Source: Pseudoalteromonas flavipulchra NCIMB 2033 = ATCC BAA-314 (GTDB taxonomy: Bacteria > Pseudomonadota > Gammaproteobacteria > Enterobacterales > Alteromonadaceae). From it: 64,000 nucleotides of DNA. Numbering within the stretch: the stretch's first letter is position 1; every line of letters begins with the position of its first letter. A program made the position numbers and the translations under genes. The stretch covers positions 248,001 through 312,000 of the forward strand of contig JWIH01000025.1 in NCBI GenBank assembly GCA_000814665.1, read 5' to 3'. Under the pieces are notes generated by a model, which was not told the origin of the DNA, did no database searches, and saw only the letters and a list, made by a program, of their open reading frames with translations. Below are positions 50,806 to 60,177 of this stretch, piece by piece.

Positions 50806-51260
50806 TAGAACAAACTCTGACAGTTGCCGCCATAAAAGGCGCAACTGTCTACTTAGAAGCACAGCCAAAGCCCGCCTGTGAAGGTTGTAACGGCAAATGC
50901 GGCTCCCAAGTATTTGCCAAACTCTTTGGCACCCACAAAAAACAATTCCCTGTAGATTTGACGGAATCTGTCGAAATTGGCCAAAAAATTAAGTTGGCAT
51001 TAGACGACTCTGATGTGGTGAAACATGCGTTTTATGTTTACATGATGCCATTGCTTTTTGCTTTTGCTGGCATGTTTATCGCAGCCCTCGTACTTGGTCT
51101 CAATGAACCTTTGCAGATACTTATTGCATTTACGAGTGCAGCACTCGGTTTATTTTTCGCCAGAGTCCAAGGGGATAAACTCAAACATCAGGTAAAAGTG
51201 ATAAAAATTTACCCAATTAGCCTACCAATAACGCAAATAGATGGTGATTGTACTAAATAA
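50802..51260 (+). CDS. rseC: SoxR-reducing / sigma-E system protein RseC
   Basis: 152 residues. N-terminal soluble part with the cysteine cluster CEGCNGKC (about 26-33), then two membrane helices (FYVYMMPLLFAFAGMFIAALVL and ILIAFTSAALGLFFA). Member of the RseC/RsxC-like family that helps maintain reduced SoxR and tunes sigma-E. Fourth gene of the operon. Confidence 0.92.
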   Translation: MIEQTLTVAAIKGATVYLEAQPKPACEGCNGKCGSQVFAKLFGTHKKQFPVDLTESVEIGQKIKLALDDSDVVKHAFYVYMMPLLFAFAGMFIAALVLGLNEPLQILIAFTSAALGLFFARVQGDKLKHQVKVIKIYPISLPITQIDGDCTK

Positions 51261-51319
51261 AATGTAAAATCGAGGCCTTAATCTCTATTTGTGACTAACA
51301 GAAGTATTGAATCCAGTAT

Positions 51320-53107
51320 ATGAAGCATATCCGTAACTTTTCTATTATTGCCCACATTGACCATGGAAAATCGACGCTATCAGACCGCTTAATCCAAGTT
51401 TGTGGAGGTTTAACAGACCGCGAAATGCAGCAGCAGGTACTGGATTCGATGGACATCGAACGTGAGCGCGGCATTACCATTAAAGCACAGAGTGTAACGC
51501 TTAACTATCAAGCAAAAGATGGTGAAACCTACCAGCTAAACTTTATCGATACACCGGGACACGTTGACTTCACTTATGAAGTGTCGCGCTCTCTTGCCGC
51601 TTGTGAAGGTGCGTTATTGGTTGTTGACGCGGGTCAAGGTGTAGAAGCACAAACACTAGCGAACTGTTACACCGCGCTTGAGATGGACTTGGAAGTTATT
51701 CCGGTACTAAACAAAATTGACTTACCACAGGCTGATCCACTTCGCGTTGCCGAAGAAATTGAAGATATCGTTGGTATTGAAGCATTAGAAGCGGTGCGTT
51801 GTAGTGCGAAAACGGGGATCGGCATTGATGAAGTGCTCGAAGTGATCGTACGTGATATTCCGCCACCAGAAGGTGAGCCAAATGCGCCACTACAGGCACT
51901 GATTATCGATTCATGGTTTGACCCGTACCAAGGCGTAGTGTCATTGGTGCGTATTAAAAACGGTGAATTAAGAGCGGGCGAAAAGATCAAGATCATGTCT
52001 ACAGAGCAAGCTCACCAAGTAGATAAGGTTGGTATCTTTACACCGAAGCAGACCAATACTGGGGTGTTGAAAACGGGTGAAGTAGGCTTTGTTATCGCAG
52101 GTATCAAAGACATCCATGGTGCACCAGTTGGTGATACCATTACCATGGCTCGTGATTCTGCAACAGACCGTTTGCCTGGTTTCCAAAAGGTGAAGCCTCA
52201 GGTATACGCGGGAATGTTCCCAATTTCATCTGATGACTACGAAAATTTCCGCGATGCGCTTAATAAATTGAGCCTCAACGATGCATCACTATTCTTCGAG
52301 CCTGAAAACTCAACAGCACTAGGCTTTGGTTTCCGTTGTGGTTTCTTAGGTATGCTCCATATGGAGATTATTCAAGAGCGCCTTGAACGTGAATATGACA
52401 TGGATCTGATCACCACAGCTCCAACGGTAATCTATGAAGTAGAAACTAAGCACGGTGTGGTGAAAATCGATAATCCATCGGATTTACCACCGGTAAACGA
52501 CATTATTGAAATTCGTGAACCAATTGTTGAAGCAAATATTCTCGTTCCGCAAGAATATTTAGGAAACGTGATCACGCTGTGTGTTGAAAAGCGTGGTATG
52601 CAGACCAAGATGACCTATCACGGTAAGCAAGTTGCGTTAACCTATGAATTGCCAATGTCAGAGGTGGTAATGGACTTCTTTGATAAGTTGAAGTCTACCA
52701 GCCGTGGTTTTGCATCACTAGATTACAACTTCAAGCGTTTTGAAGCATCAGACATGGTGCGTGTGGATATTCTGATCAATGGCGACCGCGTTGATGCGCT
52801 TGCAATAATTGTTCACCGCGATGGTTCACAAACGCGTGGCCGTCAGTTAGCTGAAGCGCTGAGAGAATTGATCCCTCGCCAAATGTTTGATATTGCTATT
52901 CAAGCTGCAATTGGTAATCACGTCATTGCGCGTAGTACAGTTAAGCAGTTACGTAAAAACGTAATCGCAAAATGTTATGGTGGTGACGTGAGCCGTAAGA
53001 AAAAGCTACTGCAAAAGCAAAAAGAAGGTAAGAAGCGTATGAAGCAACTTGGTAACGTTGAAGTGCCACAAGACGCATTCTTAGCAATATTGAAAGTAGG
53101 TAAGTAA
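51320..53107 (+). CDS. lepA: Elongation factor 4 (LepA)
   Basis: 595 residues. Translational GTPase acting on ribosome translocation/biogenesis. G1 motif AHIDHGKSTL (about 11-20), G2 RERGITIKAQ, G3 DTPGHVDF, G4 NKIDLPQ; domain II to V and the LepA-specific C-terminus (KLLQKQKEGKKRMK) present. First of lepA-lepB-rnc-era-recO-pdxJ. Confidence 0.98.
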   Translation: MKHIRNFSIIAHIDHGKSTLSDRLIQVCGGLTDREMQQQVLDSMDIERERGITIKAQSVTLNYQAKDGETYQLNFIDTPGHVDFTYEVSRSLAACEGALLVVDAGQGVEAQTLANCYTALEMDLEVIPVLNKIDLPQADPLRVAEEIEDIVGIEALEAVRCSAKTGIGIDEVLEVIVRDIPPPEGEPNAPLQALIIDSWFDPYQGVVSLVRIKNGELRAGEKIKIMSTEQAHQVDKVGIFTPKQTNTGVLKTGEVGFVIAGIKDIHGAPVGDTITMARDSATDRLPGFQKVKPQVYAGMFPISSDDYENFRDALNKLSLNDASLFFEPENSTALGFGFRCGFLGMLHMEIIQERLEREYDMDLITTAPTVIYEVETKHGVVKIDNPSDLPPVNDIIEIREPIVEANILVPQEYLGNVITLCVEKRGMQTKMTYHGKQVALTYELPMSEVVMDFFDKLKSTSRGFASLDYNFKRFEASDMVRVDILINGDRVDALAIIVHRDGSQTRGRQLAEALRELIPRQMFDIAIQAAIGNHVIARSTVKQLRKNVIAKCYGGDVSRKKKLLQKQKEGKKRMKQLGNVEVPQDAFLAILKVGK

Positions 53108-53119
53108 CAGGAAATACAA

Positions 53120-54055
53120 ATGGCAGGTTATTTTTCAATTTTATTGGTGCTACTCACGGTCGGTTCAGGCCTTATTTGGTTGATCGATCATTTGGTGTAT
53201 GCACCAAAAAGACAAGCTAGGCTTGCTATTGCGCAAGGTGCGTCTGACACTCAGTTGGATGCCGACATCATTGCGGAAATCGCACCTGAACCTGCCATTG
53301 TTGAAAACGCGAAATCAATTTTTCCTATGATTGCCGCGATCACGATTTTCCGTTCGTTTATTTTTGAACCGTTTCAAATTCCATCAGGCTCAATGATGCC
53401 AACCTTATTGGATGGCGATTTTATTCTTGTGGAAAAATATGCTTACGGGATTAAAGACCCTGTGTGGCGTAGCAAAATCGTTGAGACGGGTACACCTGAG
53501 CGCGGTGATATTGCGGTGTTCAAGTTTCCGCTAGACGAGCGTATTGATTTCATCAAACGTATTGTTGGTTTACCGGGCGACCATATTGTTTATCGCAATC
53601 GTCAGCTTTACATTAAACCTAAGTGTGAAGACGGGCAGAGCGAAGCAAACGGGTTGACGTGTGGCGAATATAACAAGATTGATGTAGATATTGTTAATCG
53701 TGACGAGTTTACGCAAGGCCCAATGCAGTTAGTGCGTCTAACCGAGCATTTGCCAAACGTAGAACATGATATTTTAATTAATCCTGAAGTGTTAGAGTTA
53801 ACAGATCGCTACTATCAACAACCAGGTACTCGCCGCGATGAGTGGGTAGTACCAGAGGGAAGTTATTTTGCGATGGGTGATAACCGTAATAACAGCCAAG
53901 ATAGTCGTATGTGGGGTTTTGTACCTGATGAAAACTTGGTTGGAAGAGCGGTATTTATTTGGTTAAGTTTTGATTTTGATAATGGCCCAGACAGCATTTT
54001 GCCAGGGTGGGTTCCAACTGGTGTTCGTTTTGAACGCCTAGGTAGTATTCAGTAA
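53120..54055 (+). CDS. lepB: Signal peptidase I
   Basis: 311 residues. Membrane-bound leader peptidase that cleaves signal peptides of exported proteins. N-terminal helix SILLVLLTVGSGLIWLIDHL, a second near 68-88, then the catalytic Ser in PSGSMMPTL (near residue 92) and Lys in RIDFIKRIVGLPGD (near 152). MGDNRNNSQDSR is the conserved box E. 12 bases after lepA. Confidence 0.97.
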   Translation: MAGYFSILLVLLTVGSGLIWLIDHLVYAPKRQARLAIAQGASDTQLDADIIAEIAPEPAIVENAKSIFPMIAAITIFRSFIFEPFQIPSGSMMPTLLDGDFILVEKYAYGIKDPVWRSKIVETGTPERGDIAVFKFPLDERIDFIKRIVGLPGDHIVYRNRQLYIKPKCEDGQSEANGLTCGEYNKIDVDIVNRDEFTQGPMQLVRLTEHLPNVEHDILINPEVLELTDRYYQQPGTRRDEWVVPEGSYFAMGDNRNNSQDSRMWGFVPDENLVGRAVFIWLSFDFDNGPDSILPGWVPTGVRFERLGSIQ

Positions 54056-54057
54056 AA

Positions 54058-54735
54058 ATGAAAAGAAACGTAGAAGAACTTTATAATAAAATAGGGTACA
54101 ACTTCTCTGATAAGGCGCTGCTTGAGCAGGCTTTGACGCATCGCAGTCACAAAGGCCAGCACAACGAGCGTCTCGAATTTTTGGGCGACTCTATTTTAAG
54201 CTTTGTGATTGCAAATGCTTTGTATCACAAGTTTCCAAAAGCGCGTGAAGGTGATTTAAGCCGCATGCGCTCAACATTAGTGCGTGGTCAAACGCTGGCG
54301 GAATTCGGTGTGGAATTCGCGCTGGGTGATTATCTGCGCCTAGGTCCAGGTGAGCTAAAGAGTGGCGGTTTTCGCCGTGAGTCAACGCTCGCAGATGCAG
54401 TAGAAGCCATTATTGGTGCTGTTTTCTTAGACTCTGACATCGATGTGTGTAGAGATTTGGTACTAAGTTGGTACGAATCACGCTTAACTGCGATTTCACC
54501 TGGTCATAATCAAAAAGACCCGAAGACGCTGCTGCAGGAGTATCTACAGGCTCGAAAATTACCTTTACCGGGCTACACTGTAATAGATACCAAAGGGCAA
54601 GCTCACAACCAAACATTCACGGTCGAATGTATAGTGGAAGGGATGGAAAGTATAATTTCAGTAGGCAGCTCGCGACGTAAAGCTGAGCAAAAAGCTGCCG
54701 AAAAAGCGCTTAAGATACTAAAGAATGACGCTTGA
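54058..54735 (+). CDS. rnc: Ribonuclease III
   Basis: 225 residues. Cuts double-stranded RNA for rRNA and mRNA processing. Catalytic signature ERLEFLGDSIL at about 37-47 and double-stranded RNA-binding domain at the C-terminus (SVGSSRRKAEQKAAEKALK). Starts two bases after lepB and overlaps era by 11 bases. Confidence 0.97.
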   Translation: MKRNVEELYNKIGYNFSDKALLEQALTHRSHKGQHNERLEFLGDSILSFVIANALYHKFPKAREGDLSRMRSTLVRGQTLAEFGVEFALGDYLRLGPGELKSGGFRRESTLADAVEAIIGAVFLDSDIDVCRDLVLSWYESRLTAISPGHNQKDPKTLLQEYLQARKLPLPGYTVIDTKGQAHNQTFTVECIVEGMESIISVGSSRRKAEQKAAEKALKILKNDA

Positions 54736-55624
54736 TACACATTGCGGCATGATTGCCATTGTCGGTAGACCTAACGTAGGTAAATCGACACTATTAAATA
54801 AATTGGTTGAGCAAAAGGTAAGTATTACCTCGCGTAAACCACAAACCACTCGTCACCGCATTATGGGGATCCATACAGAGGGTAACTATCAGGCGGTGTA
54901 TGTTGATACGCCAGGACTTCATATTGAAGAAAAGCGTGCAATTAACCGCTTAATGAACCGAGCAGCGTCAAGCTCAATCGGCGATGTTGAATTGGTTATT
55001 TTTGTCGTAGAAGGGACGCATTGGACGCCTGATGACGAAATGGTACTGGCTAAAGTTAAAGACAGCGGTCGTCCTATCTTGGTGGTGATGAATAAAACTG
55101 ATCAGGTAAAAGACAAAGACTTGTTGATGCCACATATTCAGTGGTTGAGTGAACAGGGTGATTTTATCGGGATCGTACCTATCTCTGCGAAGCAAGGTAA
55201 GAACGTTGATATGATCAGAGAAGAAGTGCACAAGCGTTTACCTGCGTGTGAGTTCTACTTCCCTGAAGATTACGTTACCGATCGCTCAATGCGTTTTATG
55301 GCGGCAGAGATCGTGCGTGAAAAGCTGATGCGCTTTATGGGCGATGAATTACCGTACTCGGTGACGGTTGAGATCGAACAGTTTAAGTGGCAAGACAACG
55401 GTGTTTGGCAGATAAACGCATTGATCCTTGTTGAGCGCGAATCGCAAAAACGCATGGTGATCGGCAACAAAGGCGAAAAGCTCAAAGTGATCGGTCGCGA
55501 AGCGCGTAAAGATCTTGAAAACATGCTAGACAACAAAGTCTATCTCGAATGCTGGGTTAAAGTGAAATCTGGCTGGGCAGACGACGAACGTGCTCTTCGT
55601 AGCTTAGGGTACGGAGAAGACTGA
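54725..55624 (+). CDS. era: GTPase Era
   Basis: 299 residues. Ribosome-small-subunit assembly GTPase. G1 GRPNVGKST (15-23), G3 DTPGLH, G4 NKTDQV; KH domain at the C-terminus (RMVIGNKGEKLKVIGREARKDLENML). Part of the rnc-era-recO operon with overlapping ends. Confidence 0.98.
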   Translation: MTLDTHCGMIAIVGRPNVGKSTLLNKLVEQKVSITSRKPQTTRHRIMGIHTEGNYQAVYVDTPGLHIEEKRAINRLMNRAASSSIGDVELVIFVVEGTHWTPDDEMVLAKVKDSGRPILVVMNKTDQVKDKDLLMPHIQWLSEQGDFIGIVPISAKQGKNVDMIREEVHKRLPACEFYFPEDYVTDRSMRFMAAEIVREKLMRFMGDELPYSVTVEIEQFKWQDNGVWQINALILVERESQKRMVIGNKGEKLKVIGREARKDLENMLDNKVYLECWVKVKSGWADDERALRSLGYGED

Positions 55625-56317
55625 TTGGATAGCGACTTTCGACAGGCCTATCTGTTACATCGCAGACCTTATAGCGATTCTCAGGTACTGCTTGACGTGC
55701 TGGTCGAAGGCGTTGGACAACTCAAAATGCTTGCCCGAGTAAAGGGCAAGCAATCCCTCAAACATAATGCCCAGTTGCGGCCATTTTCATTACTTTTACT
55801 GCAATATGCAGGCAGATACGATTTTAAATACGTAAATCGTTTTGAACCCACAGACAATCAAATCCAACTCGTTGGGCGGCAGTTATATTGTGGTTTGTAT
55901 CTCAATGAGCTAACACAACGCGTGGTACCCACCAACGAACCGCTAGAGCAGATCTTTTCGCTCTATCAGCTACATTTAATGCGTTTGGCTCAAGATGAAG
56001 ATGTGGAACCTATCTTACGCAGCTTTGAGTTGCAATTGTTAGGTGAGCTGGGTTTCGGGGTGGAACTGGAGTTTGACGCAGAAGGTAATCCAGTGCGGCC
56101 AAAAGCCGCGTATAAGTACGTATCTGAGTACGGTTTTATTGCAGTCGGTCGTGAACCTGATACGATACCGGGCAGTATGTTATTGGCCATTGCCAATCAA
56201 GATTTCCAAGACCTTGCCGTGAGAAGGGCGGCTAAGCTATTAACACGAAAATTAATGGCACCGCTGGTTGGTAAGCAAGGGCTGAAAAGTAGAGAACTAT
56301 TTATTTCAAAGAAATAA
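55625..56317 (+). CDS. recO: DNA repair protein RecO
   Basis: 230 residues starting at TTG directly after the era stop; GGAG is eight bases upstream. RecO anneals single strands and loads RecA with RecR. N-terminal OB fold (AYLLHRRPYSDSQVLLDVLVEGVG) and a helical C-terminal part. The zinc-type cysteines found in some RecO are not evident. Confidence 0.92.
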   Translation: MDSDFRQAYLLHRRPYSDSQVLLDVLVEGVGQLKMLARVKGKQSLKHNAQLRPFSLLLLQYAGRYDFKYVNRFEPTDNQIQLVGRQLYCGLYLNELTQRVVPTNEPLEQIFSLYQLHLMRLAQDEDVEPILRSFELQLLGELGFGVELEFDAEGNPVRPKAAYKYVSEYGFIAVGREPDTIPGSMLLAIANQDFQDLAVRRAAKLLTRKLMAPLVGKQGLKSRELFISKK

Positions 56318-56365
56318 TACCAATTTAATCAAAAGTATAAATCGGTAAATCGGTAAATTGGTATT
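56316..56365. repeat. 12-bp inverted repeat with 8-bp tandem repeats between recO and pdxJ
   Basis: AATACCAATTTA (56316-56327) and TAAATTGGTATT (56354-56365) are perfect inverted copies; between them ATCGGTAA is repeated twice. The left arm overlaps the recO stop. It looks like a small mobile-type repeat or a hairpin, not a normal terminator. Confidence 0.75.
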
Positions 56366-56418
56366 GCGGTATTAAGTGGGTGATCCACTTGCTACGTCAT
56401 ATTATCAAGGGATAAACG

Positions 56419-57153
56419 ATGAAAGATATTTTACTCGGCGTCAACGTAGACCATATTGCAACGCTTCGTCAGGCGCGTGGCACTAGCTATCCAGATCCTG
56501 CACATGCAGCTGCAGTAGCTGAGCACGCAGGTGCCGACGGCATTACTATTCACTTGCGTGAAGACCGTCGCCATATTCAAGATCGTGATGTTTATGTGAT
56601 GGCAAAAACCATCCAAACACGTATGAATTTAGAAATCGCAGTAACTGACGAAATGCTCGACATCGCTTGCGAAGTAAAACCTGAATATGTTTGCCTAGTG
56701 CCAGAAAAACGCGAAGAGTTAACCACGGAAGGTGGCTTAGACGTTGCGGGTAATCTAGATAGGATCACAGCGGCAACTCAGCGCCTAGCTGATGCAGGTA
56801 TCAAAGTAAGCTTGTTCATCGACGCGGATAAAAAGCAGCTAGATGCTGCAAAACAAACCGGTGCGCCTTACATTGAGATCCACACGGGTGCTTATGCTGA
56901 TGCTGAGAACGACACCGAAATGACCGCGGAGCTTGAACGCATTCGTGAAGGTGTTAAGTATGCTCATGGCCTAGGCCTTATCGTCAACGCCGGCCATGGT
57001 TTGCATTACCATAATGTTAAACCGATTGCACAAATGCCAGAAATCTACGAACTGAACATTGGTCATGCCATTGTTGCTCGAGCGGCAATTGATGGACTGG
57101 AAAAGGCAGTGCGAGATATGAAGCGTTTGATGTTAGAGGCGAGACAAGCATAA
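56419..57153 (+). CDS. pdxJ: Pyridoxine 5'-phosphate synthase
   Basis: 244 residues, standard. Last step of de novo vitamin B6 synthesis from 1-deoxyxylulose-5-phosphate and 3-amino-1-hydroxyacetone-phosphate. GVNVDHIATLRQARG at the start and EIHTGAYADA are family marks; the NIGHAIVARA segment holds phosphate binding. Separated from recO by about 100 bases with an inverted repeat. Confidence 0.97.
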   Translation: MKDILLGVNVDHIATLRQARGTSYPDPAHAAAVAEHAGADGITIHLREDRRHIQDRDVYVMAKTIQTRMNLEIAVTDEMLDIACEVKPEYVCLVPEKREELTTEGGLDVAGNLDRITAATQRLADAGIKVSLFIDADKKQLDAAKQTGAPYIEIHTGAYADAENDTEMTAELERIREGVKYAHGLGLIVNAGHGLHYHNVKPIAQMPEIYELNIGHAIVARAAIDGLEKAVRDMKRLMLEARQA

Positions 57154-57168
57154 CGCTGAGTGGTAAAG

Positions 57169-57200
57169 AAAAAGAAAGGGCTGTGTAGCCCTTTCTTTTT
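57169..57200 (+). terminator. Terminator after pdxJ
   Basis: AAAAAGAAAGGGCT, GTGT loop, AGCCCTTTCTTTTT, fourteen perfect pairs. It lies in the interval that a longer reading of the receptor gene would need to translate. Confidence 0.93.
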
Positions 57201-57234
57201 GCCTTGTAATCGAGTTAATACAATTGGTATCAAA

Positions 57235-59289
57235 ATGAAAAAAATGGTGTTGGTCTTTGCAAGTTGCGCTCTTGTACCACAACTTAGCAAAGCGACAGAG
57301 AACAACGAATTTGAAATCATCACTACTACGGCATCCAGATTGGCTGAGACGACAGGAGAGCGCCCTGTAAGCCTCTCTTTGCTCACAGAAACTCAATTAG
57401 ATGACATAGGCGTCACACATATCGAAAAGGCGTTGAGGCTTGTTGCTGGCGCAAATATACAACATGGTAATGGTCAAGAGTATTTACCTGCATTACGTTC
57501 ACAAGTGCTATCTGGTGCAGGCGCATGTGGCGGCATTTTAATGGCTGAAGGTGGTATTGCACTCAGAGCCGCAGGCTTTTGTAATATCAATGAGCTCTTT
57601 GAATCGCACTTTGAAGCGGCTGAGCGTATAGAAGTACTAAAAGGGCCAAACAGCGTATTGTATGGCTCTAATGCGGTGCATGGAGTGGTTAATGTGATTA
57701 CTTCAAACAGCATTCAAAAGACACCTAGGATTGCATTAGATATCGGCTCCTATGGTTATAGCCGAACTCGGATACAAGCTGGCGATAAAGCCCTTGGCTT
57801 GGGCGCAGCGTTAACCCTTACAAAAGATTCGGGTTATCGTGACGATGAAAGCGTTGAGCAACAAAAGTTAAGCGTCAAACACCAATATGAAGGTGAGAAG
57901 ATTGGTGTCGTATCTGGAATGACATACACCCACTTAGATCAGCAAACTGCGGGTTATGTAACAGGAGTGGACAGCTATAAAAATAAGCAATTGGCAAAGC
58001 AAAACGAAAACCCTGAAGCATATAGAAAGGCTGAGTCATTTAGAGCTTGGACGGAAATAACCGGGCACTTTGATGATAGCAACACCGTACTGATAAAACC
58101 TTATGTACGCTGGCAAGAGATGGAATTTGTTAAGCATTTCTTGCCGGGTAAGCCGTTTGAAGAAAATGGTCAAACTGGTGTGGGGCTGCAAACGCTTATA
58201 CACACTGAATTAAGTGACTCAATACAACTAGATTGGGGAATGGATGCAGAATATACCCAAGGCGAGATGTTGCAGTATCAGCCTACGCCGACTGAAGGTT
58301 CTGCATTTTTACGCTCAACTATTCCCACAGGAAAACACTACGACTATGAGGTAGATGCAAGGCAACTCGCGCCTTTTGCAAATCTCAGTTGGCGACAGGG
58401 TAACTGGTTAGTTGAACTGGGCGGTCGTTTTGAGTCAATGAAATACGATTATCGCAACTTTTTGCCTACTGGGCGTACCAAAGAAGATGGTTCGATGTGT
58501 ACAATGGGAGGATGTCGTTATAGTCGCCCAGCCAGTGGCAAAAATAGCTTTGCTTATTTTTCACCAAAATTTGGCCTAAGCTATGCGTTCACTGAGCGAG
58601 ATATTGCCTATGCTAACGTGTCTCAAGGTTATCGCGCACCACAAACTGCTGAGCTTTACCAATTGCAGCGAGAGCAGCTAAAAGCATCGCTAGAGGAAGA
58701 AAAGGCGGACAATATCGAGCTTGGCCTAAAAGGGAGTGCAGATAGTCTTGGCTATCAGGTCGCGATTTATGACATGGAAAAAGAAAATTTGATCTTCCGA
58801 GATAGTGACTTTTTCTATATCAATGATGGTCGCTCAAGACACCGAGGTGTGGAGTTGGAGCTGAGTTATTCATTCTCAGCACATTGGCAACTAGATCTCG
58901 CCGCAACGCGTGCTAAGCATACCTATGAACGAGATAATATTCTAGGTGGCATCAATATTAACGGCAACGATCTAGATTCAGCACCAAGGAACGTGATTAA
59001 CGCCCAATTACACTGGCAAGCACTGGATAACCTCAGTTGGTCTTTAGCTTGGCATCATGTAGGAGAGTATTTTACTGACCCCGAAAATCTTCATCGTTAT
59101 TCCGGTCACGATTTACTGAGTTTACGAGGAAAGTGGCAGGTAAATCCGCATTTGGCGTTGACAGTGAGAGTGAAAAATCTAACCGACGAACGTTACGCTG
59201 AACGTGCCGATTACACTTCATTTAGTGGTGAAAGGTACTTTCCAGGAAGACCGAGAAACATTCTAGTGTCACTGGACTACCGCTGGTAA
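57235..59289 (+). CDS. TonB-dependent outer-membrane receptor
   Basis: 684 residues from ATG at 57235; a longer reading from 57160 would cross the pdxJ terminator and is rejected. Signal peptide KKMVLVFASCALVPQLSKA. A TonB-box-like EIITTTASR follows, then the plug domain (about 40-150, including RIEVLKGPNSVLYGSNAVHGVVNVIT) and a 22-strand barrel ending LVSLDYRW with the terminal aromatic. Unusual cysteines sit in the plug (GAGACGGIL and GFCNIN) and a loop (MCTMGGC). Imports an unknown ligand, possibly a metal chelate or vitamin. Single gene. Confidence 0.9.
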   Translation: MKKMVLVFASCALVPQLSKATENNEFEIITTTASRLAETTGERPVSLSLLTETQLDDIGVTHIEKALRLVAGANIQHGNGQEYLPALRSQVLSGAGACGGILMAEGGIALRAAGFCNINELFESHFEAAERIEVLKGPNSVLYGSNAVHGVVNVITSNSIQKTPRIALDIGSYGYSRTRIQAGDKALGLGAALTLTKDSGYRDDESVEQQKLSVKHQYEGEKIGVVSGMTYTHLDQQTAGYVTGVDSYKNKQLAKQNENPEAYRKAESFRAWTEITGHFDDSNTVLIKPYVRWQEMEFVKHFLPGKPFEENGQTGVGLQTLIHTELSDSIQLDWGMDAEYTQGEMLQYQPTPTEGSAFLRSTIPTGKHYDYEVDARQLAPFANLSWRQGNWLVELGGRFESMKYDYRNFLPTGRTKEDGSMCTMGGCRYSRPASGKNSFAYFSPKFGLSYAFTERDIAYANVSQGYRAPQTAELYQLQREQLKASLEEEKADNIELGLKGSADSLGYQVAIYDMEKENLIFRDSDFFYINDGRSRHRGVELELSYSFSAHWQLDLAATRAKHTYERDNILGGININGNDLDSAPRNVINAQLHWQALDNLSWSLAWHHVGEYFTDPENLHRYSGHDLLSLRGKWQVNPHLALTVRVKNLTDERYAERADYTSFSGERYFPGRPRNILVSLDYRW

Positions 59290-59298
59290 TACATGAAA

Positions 59299-59319
59299 AA
59301 GGGAGCAGAAAGCTCCCTT
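59299..59319. terminator. Terminator after the receptor gene
   Basis: AAGGGAGC, AGAAA, GCTCCCTT; T-run after it is short (GTTTG). It can also work for dapD from the other side. Confidence 0.75.
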
Positions 59320-59339
59320 GTTTGAAACTATCGTGATAT

Positions 59340-60167
59340 TTAGTCGTCTAGTGAGCGAAGTAGTGCATTGATCCCAACTTTTTCACGGGTTTGCTGATCT
59401 ACTTTTTTCACAATAATTGCTGCATACAGGCTATGAGAGCCGTCTTTGCTTGGTAGCGATCCTGGTACTACCACCGCACCAGCTGGTACGCGACCATAAT
59501 GGGTTTCGCCTGTTTCACGGTCATAAATACGAGTACTTTGTGAAATATAGACACCCATGGAGATAACCGCGCCTTCTTCAACAATCACGCCTTCGACGAT
59601 CTCAGAACGTGCGCCGATGAAACAGTTATCTTCAATAATCGTTGGATTGGCTTGTAACGGCTCTAATACGCCACCAATGCCCACACCGCCAGATAGGTGT
59701 ACGTTTTTACCGATCTGTGCACACGAGCCTACAGTTGCCCAAGTGTCTACCATAGTACCTTCATCAACATATGCACCAATATTAACGTAAGACGGCATAA
59801 GTACCACGTTCTTACCGACAAAACTGCCTTGACGCGCTACCGCGTTTGGTACTACGCGCATACCACCTTGTTGGAACTGCTCTGGCGTATAGTCTGAGAA
59901 TTTTAATGGTACTTTGTCGTAAAACTGGTTAACGCCATCGCTCATTGGTTGGTTGTCACGAATTCTAAAAGACAGGAGTACCGCCTTTTTCAACCATTGA
60001 TGTACAACCCACTCACCACTAATTTTTTCAGCAACACGCGCTGCACCTGAATCTAGCATTTCCAATGCGTTGACAATCGCTTGTTTTACTTCGTCTGATA
60101 CCGTGGTTGGAGTAATGGTATCGCGGTTTTCCCACGCGGTTTCAATAGTCGTTTTTAAATCAGACAT
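59340..60167 (-). CDS. dapD: Tetrahydrodipicolinate N-succinyltransferase
   Basis: 275 residues from ATG at 60167 (GAGGAAT upstream); the open frame starts nine codons earlier within glnD. Lysine/diaminopimelate pathway enzyme that adds succinyl-CoA. Left-handed parallel beta-helix hexapeptide repeats (VLMPSYVNIGAYVDEGTMVDTWATVGSCAQIGKNVHLSGG) at about 120-160. Operon with glnD, as in E. coli. Confidence 0.97.
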   Translation of the reverse strand: MSDLKTTIETAWENRDTITPTTVSDEVKQAIVNALEMLDSGAARVAEKISGEWVVHQWLKKAVLLSFRIRDNQPMSDGVNQFYDKVPLKFSDYTPEQFQQGGMRVVPNAVARQGSFVGKNVVLMPSYVNIGAYVDEGTMVDTWATVGSCAQIGKNVHLSGGVGIGGVLEPLQANPTIIEDNCFIGARSEIVEGVIVEEGAVISMGVYISQSTRIYDRETGETHYGRVPAGAVVVPGSLPSKDGSHSLYAAIIVKKVDQQTREKVGINALLRSLDD

Positions 60168-60177
60168 AAATTCCTCG

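Noticed and set aside
57160..57234. N-terminal extension of the TonB receptor
   Set aside because: Would require translation through the pdxJ terminator; a real signal peptide starts at 57235.
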